From Phragmites australis (lineage: Eukaryota; Streptophyta; Magnoliopsida; Poales; Poaceae): DNA of 64,000 nt. Each line of letters opens with the position of its first letter. The stretch's first letter is position 1. Of this stretch, positions 10,559 through 22,366 are shown one piece after another. The notes below the pieces were generated by a model that worked only from the letters and a program-made list of their open reading frames with translations, had not been told where the DNA came from and ran no database searches. Location: positions 19,447,501 to 19,511,500 of the forward strand of contig NC_084932.1 in the NCBI RefSeq assembly GCF_958298935.1, read 5' to 3'. A program made the position numbers and the translations under genes.

Positions 10559-12436
10559 TGTAGGATCGAGAGTGGTGACTAGAGGGAGATGAATAGACGC
10601 CTTAACAATTTCTTGCGAAATAGATGACATTTTCCTATTTTAATCACCAAACGCACCTCAAACCTTGAGCGGAAACAAAATACTTCGAGAGACAAAGCAA
10701 GATGGAAAGTTTCAAGGCAATATGACTCCATGGATGGAATATGAATCATAAGTTCCATTCAAGACCATTCTATGTGTCTTTGTGCCTAAAAACTCGTAAC
10801 TTTGAAGAAGAACAAAACAAAGACAAGATCACCGGGCAAGTAAACTCTCCAAAATGATGGTCTAGAAAAAGAGGAATTCAAGACCCCATCACATATGCAT
10901 GTGTACGTAAATTCTATGCCTCTAGCATCAACAAGAACAACCTCCCAAGGTGTTGAAATTTTAGCCCAAAAGGAAAAACGAAAATCAACAACAAAACATC
11001 GAGAATTTGCAAACTTGCAAGGGAACCAATAGAAGGAAATTAGAAGAAGAACTCAAGCATATGCAAAAACTTAAACTTCATTACTCAAAGAGGTCAGCAC
11101 TATTTTAAGCGGATTACAAGATTTTTCCCTCACAAAAGCTCTAACCTATTACAAGGCCAAGCCTACCCTCTCCTCTCCTCTCCTCAAAGCCTATCACTAA
11201 GCTCTCCCAAATGGCTGGTTCAAGTCCTCCCATAGCCCTACCCCTTTATTTATAGGTCTAGGAAACTTGACCCCTAAGTTTCCTAGCTTTTTTCCAAAAT
11301 ACCCCTCCCTTGTAGTACACTCCTACCTACCACCGAGGGCATTTTAGTCTATTTATCTCCTCCATTCATCGGACGGCCGCGACGCCTACACGACTTAGCT
11401 TCGCCATGACGCAAGCTTCGCGATGGTGCCACATACTCCTCCAATCCTCCCACAGTTTTGAGACCAAAACGCGAAACCCTAGCACGCTTCTCAAAGCATG
11501 ATTAGCCGCCACTTGCTTTGCCACAAGCAAGTGCTCCGATGTCGACGCGAGTCCTCCGTCTTGCGATCTTGATCGCCGGCAAGTCTCTCCCGCTCCCGAT
11601 CCCTCGGGCCGCCTTGTCACTTGCACCGGCATCCTCTTCGCTTGATTGTGTCAACTCGTCATCTTCATCCGTCACCTCATGCTTTGTTTGACCTCCACGT
11701 GCACCACTAGGATCACCCTTGACTTCGCCCGGCTTCCTTGATCGTCCGGCACCAAGCCTCCCACTTAGCCCCGATCATCCTACCGTCGACCGCCAAGTTG
11801 CATCCATCACCTGCACACCATGAGACAAGCAAACATGTTTCTCCAACTCCAAACTAAGTTAGTTAAAAACCAAAATCACAAATCCTCAGTTCAAAACACA
11901 TTGTACTGAAAACGTGAACATCGGATGATCCGGCGTGTTCTGCTTTTGAACACCGGACCATCCAGTGAGTGTAGCACTATCTGTTCTAGAAAATTTTTGC
12001 TCTCTGCAAGAAAAGGTCCGGTGGAAGTTTTCGGTGATCTCATGTCCATCACCGGATAATCCGGTGTGTGCAAATCCACCGAACCACCCTTCTGCAACCT
12101 CTCTGCAACAAAAGGTTCAGCACATTATCCGGTGTTCACAAACTCAGCACCAGACCATCTGGTGTTTGCTTCCATTTCTGCTTCAGCACTGAAAATACTC
12201 CTGTGCTCACTTCACCGTAACACCAGACTATCCGATGTGGTGAAAAACCCACACACCGGATGTTCCGGTGAGACATAATTTCCAGGACTCTGAAACAGTC
12301 TGCTCCAATTCAAACTTTGGTTAGCCATAAACAAGATTACACACAAACAAGTTCATGCCAACCAAAATCATCTCAAATCCAACATTGTCAATGACTCATC
12401 ACATGCAAACCTAGGCACATTTCGACTTGGTTTCTC
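10559..12436 (-). repeat. 3' LTR of Copia B (1878 bp)
   Basis: The LTR has plus-strand edges TGTAGGATCGAGAG and TTTCTCA. It aligns with 19552-20628 and, in reverse complement, with the solo LTR at 6388-8261. The TATA-like box on the minus strand is near 11248-11259. U3 lies at the right side and contains at least seven CACCGGA...TCCGGTG motifs between about 11920 and 12275. Confidence 0.92.
11920..12275. repeat. CACCGGA...TCCGGTG near-palindrome cluster in the LTR U3
   Basis: Copies include caccggataatccggtg near 12053 and caccggatgttccggtg near 12255, with degraded versions near 11930, 11951, 12147 and 12221. Spacing is irregular, so this is not a tandem array. The position upstream of the minus-strand TATA box suggests promoter or chromatin-binding sites; that role is inferred. 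Confidence 0.75.
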
Positions 12437-12452
12437 AATCTCCCCCTTGATG
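12437..12452 (-). promoter_or_regulatory. Polypurine tract of Copia B
   Basis: The minus strand reads CATCAAGGGGGAGAT immediately before the 3' LTR, the usual Copia plus-strand priming site. A second copy (CATCAAGGGGGAGCA) is at about 12643-12658 and a third G-rich tract is at 13850-13860. Confidence 0.85.
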
Positions 12453-13858
12453 AGTGCATTGACAACCCTCAAAACACAAAGATTTGGGTTTGAAGAAATA
12501 AAGCACATCCAAGTGACCAAAACTCGAGAAAGAGCAAGAACTATATCACTTGGCATAAGAAGGATTGAAAAAGACCGAAGAGAGGCAAAAACAAGCCAAA
12601 ACCTCAAAAGAGCAAGAAAAGCTCAAAAACTCAAAAATAAATGCTCCCCCTTGATGAATTCACATTTTTCATTTTTCTTTGAGGTTTGTTGCAAATTTTC
12701 TCATTTCTCTTCCTTTGTAGCATATTTGTGCATATTCTCATCTTTGTGCATATGCTCTCCCCATTTGGCAATGCAAACATCAAAGTCAAAACATTATGCA
12801 ATGTATGAATATGCAAACCTACTGAGCTTTTACAAGTATACCACAAAGCATTTGCAAGAGCTAGAAATGTCAAAGGGCTCTGGAAAGTAGAAAGTGGAGC
12901 TCTCAATCGCATAGAGGCTCAAAAAGAGACAGTGACATAAGAACATGAAGCCTTACAAAGCTAAAATCGAAGAATTGGTTGGCGCATTTAATTTCACATA
13001 GCCGAATCATGTTCAAAATAACCACCACATAAGCATCCACTCGTGCCGAGGCAATACAAGCATTAAGAACTAGCTAATTTCAATCTCAAGCTAGGCAAAC
13101 AAGTGTTCATGACATAAGGCTTTGGAAATGCTCACATATGAAACCAAGACTTAGATTGATCAAGCGATTAAAAAGAATTAACATTTAGGCACATTTCTTT
13201 CATTTTCATCTTATCCTCAAATTGCCTCTTATCCAAGCAACGTGTCGCGCGACTCGGTACGGCAAACACCTTGAGGCTTCAAGACAATCGTATTGGATTA
13301 CATTTTAGCACAAATGACTTGATTGCTCAAAAGAATTTAATTTGCACAAATTATCAAGTTTTTCACAAGATCAAGTTAAGTAGTGCCTCTGTGACACAAG
13401 GAACGCATGTTACCCCAAGGTTCTATCATGAGCTAAACATTTGATAAAGACAGAAAACATAGTGCAATGTTCCCCAATCCACTGTCTTGAACTAAGAATT
13501 CATTGAACAAGATATTCATCAAACTAGTCTTAACACAAGCATTGACTAAGCCTAAGCAATTACGAATATGGTGATCAAGAGTGTAGCATTTCATAGTCTA
13601 CATGATTCATAAAATTGCCAAATTTCATTTTAAGGAAAGCTAGCTTGCTTGAAATGTTTTATGTCAAAGCATCAAGAGGAGCCTAAGATTAACAGATTGC
13701 TCCACATAACTACTCAACTTAGTCCAAATTCAAGCCTAGCACAAGAAAATGCTAAAGACATACAAGTCAAAGCTCAACTACCATAATTATCTTACATAAT
13801 GAGATGCAATGCAAATGCAACAAAAGTAAAATAGAGTATGTACAAAAGAAACTCCCCC
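12437..13858 (-). other. Noncoding 3' region of Copia B between pol and LTR
   Basis: About 1.4 kb of AT-rich DNA holds no convincing domain on either strand. Some Sireviruses carry an envelope-like ORF here; nothing with a membrane-protein profile is visible. Extra polypurine-type tracts lie at both ends. Confidence 0.65.
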
Positions 13859-16485
13859 TCAAACAATGCCATAGGGATGGCACACACCAAGCTCTCCTCT
13901 CATATAGGCAAATATGGTAGCATTTAGAGGCTTGGTGAAAATGTCGACTAGCTGGTGTTGAGTATCAATATATGTCAAGTTTATGTGTCCCTTCTCATTG
14001 TGGTCTCTCAGAAAATAGAATCTCGCATCTATGTGTTTGGTTCTGGAGTGTTGAACTGGGTTGTTTGCTAAGTTGATAGCACTGGTGTTGTGACACAAAA
14101 GAGACACACTCCTGAAATCCAACCAAACATCCCTCAAGGTAGCAACCATCTATAAAATCTGTGAGCAACAGCTAGCAGCAGCTACATATTCAGCTTCAGC
14201 GGTAGACTGTGCAACGCTAGACTACTTGCGAGAAGACCAACACACAAGAGAAGTACCCAAGAAATGACACGTACCAGAAGTACTCTTTCTGTCAATTCTA
14301 CACCCAGCAAAATCCACATCGGAAAAACCTCGAAGAGAAAGCGAAGAAGAGGTAGAAAACCAAAGTCCATAATCGAGAGTGTGCTTGAGGTACCTCAGAA
14401 TGCGTTTCACCACTTGGCGGTAAGACGCCCTCGGTGATGCTTGCAAGCGTGCGCGGAAGTAGACAGCAAAGTGGATGTCTGGTCTTGTCACCGTCAGGTA
14501 CAGGAGGGAGCCAATCATGCTCCTGAAATCCCGCTGGTCCACCGCTTTGCCATCTTCATCCGGATCAAGCACAATCAATGTAGCTATCAATGTCGCTAAG
14601 GGCTTTGCATCGCTCATGTCAAACTTCTTCAGCATCTCCTTGGCGTACTTCGTCTGGTGGACGAATGTACCTTGCTTGAATTGCTTGATTTGAAGTCCAA
14701 GGAAGAAGTTGAGCTCGCCTATCATCGGCATTTCAAACTCCCTGTTCATAGTTTCTGCAAACTTGGCCACAAATGCATGAGAAGAGCCACTAAAAATGAT
14801 ATCATCCATGTAAATCTGAACAGGTAAAAAATCATTGCCACGCTTGAAAGTGAACAAAGTTTTATCAGCTGACCCCATCACATACCCATGCCCTAGCAAG
14901 AAAGACCTAAGCCTATCATACCAAGCCCTAGGTGTCTGCTTAAGCCCATACAAAGCTTTCTAAAGCTTGTATACTTTATGAGGGTATTTGGGATGCTAAA
15001 AGCCTGGGGGTTGCTTGACATAGACTTATTCCTCTACGAAACCATTTAGGAAAGCACTCTTGAGATCCATTTGATACAACTTAAAACTTCAGGATGCCGC
15101 GAATGCAAGGAGAATCCTAATAGCTTCTAGCCTAGCTACTGGTGCAAAGGTCTCTCCAAAGTCTATCCCCTCTACCTGAGTGAAACCCTGAGCTACTAGT
15201 CTAGCCTTGTTTCTTACTACAGACCCATCCTCCCCCTATTTGTTTTTGAAAACCCATTTGGTGCCTATGGTGTGAACATTTAGGGGTGGCTCTACTAGGA
15301 CCCAAACTTGGTTTCTCTCAAAGTTTTCAAGCTCTTCATATATGGCATTAACCCAACTCGAATCAGATAAAGCATGTCCAACATCATGGGGCTCAAAAGA
15401 AGCAACAAATGCAGAAGCAGTGAAATGAGCACGAGAAACAGATTCAGACCTCGTCACCCTCTCACCAAGGTCGTTGATCATCAGCTGTGGTGGATGTCAC
15501 CACTGAATGTGTTGAGGGGCCTCATGTTGTGAGATGACCTCCCCCTCAAACACTGCCGGTGCAGGCTAGAAAGCAGCAGAAGTAGAAGTAGAGGTTGCAG
15601 GACCCTCTGCCGATGTAAAAGAGGCAGGAACCAGCTCGGGAGTGAGTGTAGTAGTAGGAAGTAGTGAATCATCCTCATCATCCCCAAGAGCTCGAAGGTC
15701 GCCATCCAAGAAGATGCTTTCACCAATCTCATGGTCACCTACACACTCAAAGGAAGCACTAGCACAAGGGGTTGATTCATCAAATGTCACATCGCAGAAC
15801 TCCATGATGGTGTTAGTGTCAAGATTAAAGACCCTGTAAGAATGATCATGAAGAGAATACCCCAAGAAAATGCCATCAGAAGAGCGCGACTCGAACTTGT
15901 CAAGATTGCCACGCTTTAGGATGAAGCACCGGCAACCAAAAATTCTCAAATGTGAAACCTTCGACTTTCTCCCAAAGCGCAAGTCATAAGAAGTCAAATT
16001 CAAGATCGAGCGCAAGAAAATCTGATTTGAGATGTAGCACGCTATGCTAATAGCCTCAGCCCAAAACGTCCTAGGAGTCCTATGCTCATCGAGCATCGTC
16101 CTAGCCATCTCCACCGAAGTCCTGTTCTTTCTTTCAACCACACCATTCTGCTGAGGAACGCGTGGGGCAGAAAATTGATGCTCAATGCCATGCTCAAGAC
16201 AGAAAGCATCAAAGAGATAGTTCTTGAACTCGGTGCCATTATCACTACGAATTGATTTCAATGCACCAGAGAGTTCCTTGAACAATCTCAAAGCTAAGCT
16301 TCGAAAGTGTGAGAACACTTCATCCTTGCTCACAAGAAAGAAATCCTAAGAGTAGCGAGAGTAATCGTCAACAATGACAAGTACATACCACTTCCCACCC
16401 GCCGAACGAACCCGGGAAGGACCAATAGTGTCCATATGGAGAAGTTCTCCCGGTCGTTGCATCATCACCAGATTCTCGGTCATTC
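13859..16485 (-). pseudogene. Copia B pol: integrase core, reverse transcriptase, RNase H
   Basis: The integrase core is readable with its acidic triad (HMDTIGP, SDNGTEF, NGVVERKNR). Then come the RT entry (WVFKNK, stop, [20 protein letters not shown]), the RT active site YMDDIIF, and RNase H (GFSDVDFAGC, DRKSTSG, TKHIDARFYFLRD), ending HPYGIV. It would integrate and copy the element. Stops interrupt it near 16348, 15566, 15480, 15236, 14960 and 14150. The frame differs from gag-protease because of a small duplication at 16460-16500. Confidence 0.88.
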
Positions 16486-19476
16486 CATCATCACCAGATT
16501 GACTGGTGGGTGAGGAGCGGTAACCATCTTGCCATACCGACAAGGAGCACAAACAAGGTTCTTTTCAAACTTGAGCTTGGGCAATCCTCGGATCAAACCT
16601 AGGGCACTCAAACAAGTAAGCAAATCAAGACTCATGTGCCCTAGTCTCCTATGCCACATCCAAAGCTCAGAAGAAGGTTGAGCAAGTGAACACCGAGAAG
16701 AACCAGAAAAATCAGCTCCAAAAACTCTCCCAACTCCGGAAATCTTACAAATCAAAGCGCCAGAAGAATCAAGAACTCGAGAAGTATCGCGTTTGAAACG
16801 CACTTCCAAGTCCTCATCTAGCAACTGAGATACAGAGAGAAGATTGTATCCCAGATGCTCCACCAAAGCCACATCCTTTAGAGTGAAACTCTCATTCACC
16901 CTTACCATACCTTTGACTTTTACCCTTCGTTTCCGATCATCCCCGAAAGTGATGTACTCGTTCCGCTTCATCGGGATGAGGCTAGAGAACCATGATGCAT
17001 CTCCGGTCATATGGCGCGAACAACCGGAGTCGATGAGCCACTTGTTCTCCAAGCCTCGACCTACCACCTACATATGAGAAGAATAGTAGGTGGATGACTC
17101 AGTACTGGGGTTAGACAGAAATCCCTTGGAAATCCAGTACTGGGCCATCTGCCCTGAAGCAGTGAAAGCAGGTGAATGCAGATCAATACTAGCACGCTGG
17201 GGGAGAGAACCACGATGATGAAAACATGGTTCGTCAAAGCGCTATGACTCAAAGCCTCTTACACATGAACCAAAACCATACGAGTCATGGTAAAATCCAC
17301 GCCGGGCAACACCTCTAGGAAGAGATAGAAAAGAGCTAGGGACTCGTGAGTGGAAGCGAGGAAAATGCTCATGTACACAAACAGAGGGACTGTAAATGTC
17401 CTGGGTGCTCTACTCCCACTCACGCTGCTCATCTCTCCTACGGCGAAAGCAAAACCCAACCAAGTGACCCTCTCTCTGGCAGTAGGTGCAGTGGTAGCAT
17501 CTCTCAGGAACTCGATTGCCGGTCACTCGAGGCTCTCTCACAGGCTCTCTCATCTTAAGTTGTGGAGCTCTCTTGGGTTGTGATGCGGGCTTCTTCTTTG
17601 TGGGTTGTGGAATGGGCTTCTTGATGGGTTGTGGTGTGGTATTGATTTTAGACTTCTCAGCTTCTAGGATAGTAGGTGTGGTGAACACAGTCTTACTCTC
17701 CCTATTGTAAGCCACCCTCTCAAAACCCAACCCAAGAGCCAAACCCGCCTTGTCAGCAGACATCTTGGTCTTGGCTAAGATCAAATTTATTTTCCCTTTA
17801 CTCTCTGAGCACTTCTCCACTAGAGAAAGGAGGTACTCATTCCCAGTCAAAAGCTTTTGAACTTGCCCTCTAATCCAGCTGAGTTTGTCTTGAAAGATGG
17901 TGCAGGTGGAACAATTCAGCTGTACATCTTTAGAACTCCCAGCACTCTCCATTCTATACTCTAGCTCCTTTAAGCACTTGTCTTTCAATTCAACATCCTT
18001 TGCAAGTAAAGGGCAATTTTTACAAGCACCTAAGAGAGTAGACCTAGACTCCTCCTCAAGGAGCTTCTTCTCGGCACTCTCAAGCTGACTGGCGACTTGA
18101 GCATGCATATTACGAAGCTCGGCAAGTTCAGCCATGACAATTAGGCAACTCTCACACTCCTCAACATCGGGTCTAGACCTAAGCAATGCAAGTTCAGTAG
18201 AGATAGACTCATACTTAGACCTAAGATCCTTCAACTCACGCACAGCTTTCTTAAGTAATCTATCCTGGCTAACGAGAGCATCATTCAAGGTATCGACTTG
18301 GATGAAAAGCTGGTCGTAGGAAGGCAATACATCGGAGGGATCTAACTCGGGGTCACTGTCGTCGTTGTTGTCATCCACCATAAAGCAGAGGTCAGTGAAG
18401 TCCTTGGCCTTCTTCTTGTTCTTTGCTTGCGGTTCATCCTCCTCCGAGCACTCCTCCTCGCAAGAATAGGTGTCGATGTCGCTAAGAGCCGCCATGAACG
18501 CCCTAGAAGCCACCTTGGCCGTCTTCTTAGCCATCTTGTCGCGGTTCTTCTTGAAGAAGGGCTTCTTGTTCTTCTTCTTGTGCTTGTTGTAGTCGTGGTC
18601 GCTGTCCTCCCTCTTCTTCAGCTTGGGGTAGTCCGCCTTGAAGTGAGTGGTATCACCACACTCAAAACAAGCACGGGAGCCCCGTCTCCTCTGGTCTCTC
18701 CTGTTGTTGTAGAAGCGGGTGAACTTCTCCACGATGAGAGCAAGGTCCTCATTATCCAGTGCATCCACCTGCTCCTCTGTGATAGACACTAACGAAGACA
18801 AAGCAAAACCATTCGGTGAAGTGTTAGCACAAGAAAAGCTAGCTCCAGCCTGATTGCCACCATTTGGTCCGAAAACCAACGCTATGTTCTGAGACAGGGG
18901 GTTTCCGAGGCCAATCCGAGCCGCCTTGGCTATCTCGGTGGATTTGAGCTTACTGAAGAGTTCATCACAAGTTAACGTGTCATAACTTGGTGACTCTTCA
19001 ATGCTATAGTCAAGAGCATAGAGAATCTTGATCGTTCTCTCGTGGTCAGAATAGGGTAAAACTCCAGTTGATCTAAGATTGCTAACAATCTCATCAAAAC
19101 GAGCAAACATGGCATCCAAAGATTCACCGGGTCCTTACACAAACATTTGATATTCTTGGTTGTATGTGCTTTGGCGTCTAACCTTAATCTGATTAGTGCC
19201 TTCATGAAAGACACTCAGAGTAGACCAGATCTCCTGGGCAGTACGGAGGTGCTGAACCCTGTCAAACTCATTCCGACTCAGGCTTGTAAACAAAATATTG
19301 CTGACCTTGTTGTTGGCCTTATACTGTTCGATTTGAACCTGAGTCGTGCGAGCAGCAGGGATGTCATAGTTGGAATCAACTTTTTCCCATTTTGCACTTC
19401 CTTGACTTAGAGGATAAGACTCCATGCGCACCTTCCAGTACGAAAAATCACAGCCATTAAACAACGGAATCTTCAC
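16486..19476 (-). pseudogene. Copia B gag-protease-integrase zinc finger
   Basis: Gag begins MKIPLFNGCDFSYWKVRMES and contains the UBN2 region, a first zinc knuckle (CFECGDTTHFKADYP, last Cys changed to Tyr), a long acidic and coiled-coil middle (LRDLRSKYESISTELALL-like), and a second knuckle (CYHCTYCQREGHLVGFCF). The protease site is LIDSGCSRHM and the integrase HHCC finger is HRRLGH...CAPC. Stops occur at about 19135, 17410, 17262 and 17068. The extended coiled-coil gag is characteristic of Sireviruses. Confidence 0.88.
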
Positions 19477-19536
19477 ACTTCTCTCAATGTCGCCTACGGA
19501 TCACAAAGCCGGTTAAGGTCAACAAGTGATCAAACC

Positions 19537-19551
19537 GGCTCTGATACTAAT
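19537..19551 (-). promoter_or_regulatory. Primer-binding site of Copia B
   Basis: The minus strand reads TTAGTATCAGAGCC directly inside the 5' LTR, a Met-tRNA-type site with one change. Confidence 0.75.
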
Positions 19552-20628
19552 TGTAAGATCGAGAGTGGCGACTAGATGGGGTGAATAGGTGCCTCAATAA
19601 TTTCTTGCGAAATAGATGGTCTTTTCCTATTTTAATCACCCAACGCACCTCAAACCTTGAGCGGAAGCAAAATACTTAGAGAGACAAAGCAAGATGGAAA
19701 GTTTCAAGGCAATATGACTCCACGGATGTATTATGAACCATATGTTCTATTCAAGACCATTCTATGTGTCTTTGTGCCTAAAAGCTTGTAAGTTTAAAGA
19801 AAAACAAAACAAAGACAAAATCACCGGACAATTAAACTCTCCAAGATGATTGTCTAGAAGCAAGGGAATTCAAAACCCCATCACATATGCACGCGTATGT
19901 GAATTCTATGCCTCTAGCACCAAGAAGAACAACCTCCCAAGGTGTTGAAATTTCAGTCCAAAAGGAAAAACGAAAATCAACAACAAAACACCGAGAACTT
20001 GCAAACTTGCAAGGGAACCAATAGAACGAAACTAGAAGGAGAGGAACTCAAGCATATGCAAAAACATAAACTTTATTAGTCAAAAAGGTCAGTCCTATTT
20101 TAGGCGGATTACAAGATTTTTCCCTCACAAAAGCTCTAACCTATTACAAGGCTAAGCCTACCCTCTGCTCTCCTCAAAACCTCTATTTATAAGTCTAGAA
20201 AATTTGACCCCTAAGTTTCCAAATTTTTTCCCAAAATACCCCTCTCTTGCAGTACACTCCTACCTAGCGCCGAGGATATTTTGGTTCATTTTCTTCTCCA
20301 TTCATCGGACGGCTGCGGCGCCTTCACGACTTATCTTCGTGATGGTGCTACATACTCCTTCAGTTCTCCCATGGTTTTGAGGCCAAACTGTGAAACCCTA
20401 GCACGCTTCTCAAAGCGTGACTAGCCGCCACTTTCTTTGCCACAAGCAAGTGCTCCGATGTCGACGCGAGTCCTCCATCTTGCGATCTTAACCGCCGGCA
20501 AGTCTCTCCCGCTCCCGATCCCTCGGGCCGCCTTGTCACTTGCACCGGCATCCCCTTCGCTTGACTGTGTCAACACGCCGTCTTCATCCTTCACCTCGTA
20601 CTTCGCTTCACCTCCACGTGCACCGCTA
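19552..20628 (-). repeat. 5' LTR of Copia B, truncated
   Basis: The block matches 10559-11720 of the 3' LTR from its R/U5 end (TGTAAGATCGAGAG) up to gtgcaccgctagg, then similarity stops at about 20628. The U3 half, including the palindrome cluster, is absent. A short deletion near 20190-20200 removes a segment with polypyrimidine repeats. What follows is unrelated AT-rich DNA, so the loss is a deletion or insertion breakpoint rather than a natural end. Confidence 0.85.
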
Positions 20629-20947
20629 GGTCATTGTACTGTTCAGTTTAGGCTCTCCTTCTTTATTAATATAATCGGTAGCTAATAAATATCCCTACTA
20701 TTTGAGCAAATTATTAACCCACAGAAGTAGCTCTAGGTGTGCGGCTTAGCGCGACGTTGATTTTTTGAAGCTGCTCGTTCTACTTTCTCTAACTGTTTTG
20801 AGAAATGCTGCATGTGAGATTTGCAAACTTTTGTCAAAATTTGGAAGTGACAAAAGGTATTTTTCAACTGCTGAGTATTTTGTATCTGGATTCTAGTAAG
20901 CTGATTCGAGCTGTGCTGGTGGAGAGTTGGGGTTTTCATATATTTTC
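20629..20947. other. Unassigned AT-rich DNA next to the truncated LTR
   Basis: No gene or recognised repeat is seen here. The start (tcattgtactgttcag) is the breakpoint of the Copia B LTR. Confidence 0.4.
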
Positions 20948-21208
20948 GAGTAAATTTAAAAAATTTATTACTATTTTGATATATGTTACACAAAATTACA
21001 ACTTTCTCACCGTGGATCCACCTGTTATCCTCTATAACATATAATAGGTGGATTAACTATGGATCCACCTGTTACTAGAGGATGACAGGTGGGCATACGG
21101 TGAGAAAGTTGTAGTTTTTTGCAACATATATCAAAATAGTTATAGGATTTTTGAATGAGCACTAGAAATTACATATGTCAAAATAGTTATAAATTTTTAA
21201 AATTTACT
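20948..21208. repeat. Foldback MITE-like inverted repeat
   Basis: The left arm (gagtaaatttaaaaa...ctattttgatatatgtt...acaactttctcacc) is repeated in inverted form on the right (ggtgagaaagttgtag...aacatatatcaaaatag...ttttaaaatttactc). The centre is a second small palindrome (ggatccacctgttatcctct...agaggatgacaggtgg). The right arm has an extra copy of the taactattttgaNatatgt motif. It has no coding capacity. The superfamily is not certain. Confidence 0.75.
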
Positions 21209-22366
21209 CAATATTTTCTGATTTTTTTGATCAGGGCCTATGAGGGCAGGGCACCACATCCACTCGTTTACAAGGGATATTTAGTCTGAAAAGACACTAA
21301 CTGGAGCCTCATTCTTCCAGAACAAAATGAGCCACAGGAAAAAGAAAAAACGAAAGAGAGAAAGCTAATTCAAGATCATCTTATAAAGATTTGCAGCCAT
21401 GGAAACCAAAAGATATTTGAATACTAGTTTCTGCAAAATCACAGTGAAAGCATAACCTCTAACCACGCTGGTGCAGCAATTGTAATTTTAGCCAATAATT
21501 ATGACAGACACCGATAACGGTGTTGGAGCGAAGGAAGCCACCATAAGTCCATAACAAGGACATCCAATTAACTCAACGATAATCCTAAGGTCATTCTAAG
21601 GGAAAAGAGACAATTCGACTTACAATTTAACAAGGTTCACGAAGTAGGAACTTGACACAGACTCTGATACAGCCTGTTGTCAGTGGTTTCAAGGAAAGTG
21701 GTTCACTAGCACATCAGTGGAACATCATCTATGAGCTGGTAAAGGCAGGGAGCTCGCACTATCTCGCCCCTTTGCACAACATGATACAGTCAGTCGTACC
21801 GTGGTTGACACGCCAGATGCACATTTCGTGGAGCAATAAAAAGGATTTGCCATACCGACCTAGTATCCTCTCACTCACAGCTTACATGGTAACACAAGAG
21901 TATATTATCAGGCAACCAGGAAGGCGGGGTTTTCTTCACGAATCAAGTGATTCATACCTCGTACACTGTTTCTGTATGCGAATTTCTCTATTGCAAAGTT
22001 GTGCACAACCATGTTCTGAATCTTGTCGCACAAGCAGTGCTTTGAAAACATGGAAGATTAAATTAACCTTCAAGAGAGAGGATTTGAAACTAGTGGAAGT
22101 TGTTTTCTTTTGCGAGTATTATGCTGGACATTCCTCCATAAATAAAAAAACATAGAACCTGTGAAACACCATTCTGCTAAACAGAGTAGCAAAAAGGATA
22201 AACAAATATTCAAATAAACAAGGAAGAGAAGGTTAGCAGAAAGATTGGAACATGAGAGGAGTTGAAAATTGTTGAACAAAGGAAAACAAACAGAGCAGCT
22301 ATAAATTGGAGCATAGTATTTTTTTTTAAACATATGGACAATAAAAACTTTCAGAGTGGATGAACC
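21209..22366 (+). other. 5' flank of receptor-kinase copy 2
   Basis: No credible coding sequence is present. From about 22008 the stretch is homologous to the flank of receptor-kinase copy 1 (2263 onward), so the duplicated block includes at least about 600 bp of upstream DNA. Left of 22008 the homologous part of copy 1 has been replaced by Copia A. Confidence 0.5.

Larger units (their letters stand above)
10559..20628 (-). mobile_element. Copia retrotransposon B, Sirevirus-like, nearly complete
   Basis: The order on the minus strand is: 5' LTR (20628 to 19552, truncated), primer site, gag with coiled coil and two zinc knuckles, protease, integrase, reverse transcriptase, RNase H, a 1.4-kb noncoding stretch, polypurine tract, and 3' LTR (12436 to 10559). 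The long coiled-coil gag, the long noncoding 3' part and repeated polypurine tracts are Sirevirus traits. Many in-frame stops and at least one frameshift make it non-autonomous. About 800 bp of the 5' LTR, including its U3 region, is missing, so it lacks its own promoter. Confidence 0.92.

Noticed and set aside
12447..12890. A 147-codon plus-strand frame in the Copia B tail
   Set aside because: It runs against the element, has low-complexity Lys-rich composition and overlaps the polypurine tract copies; no domain is seen.
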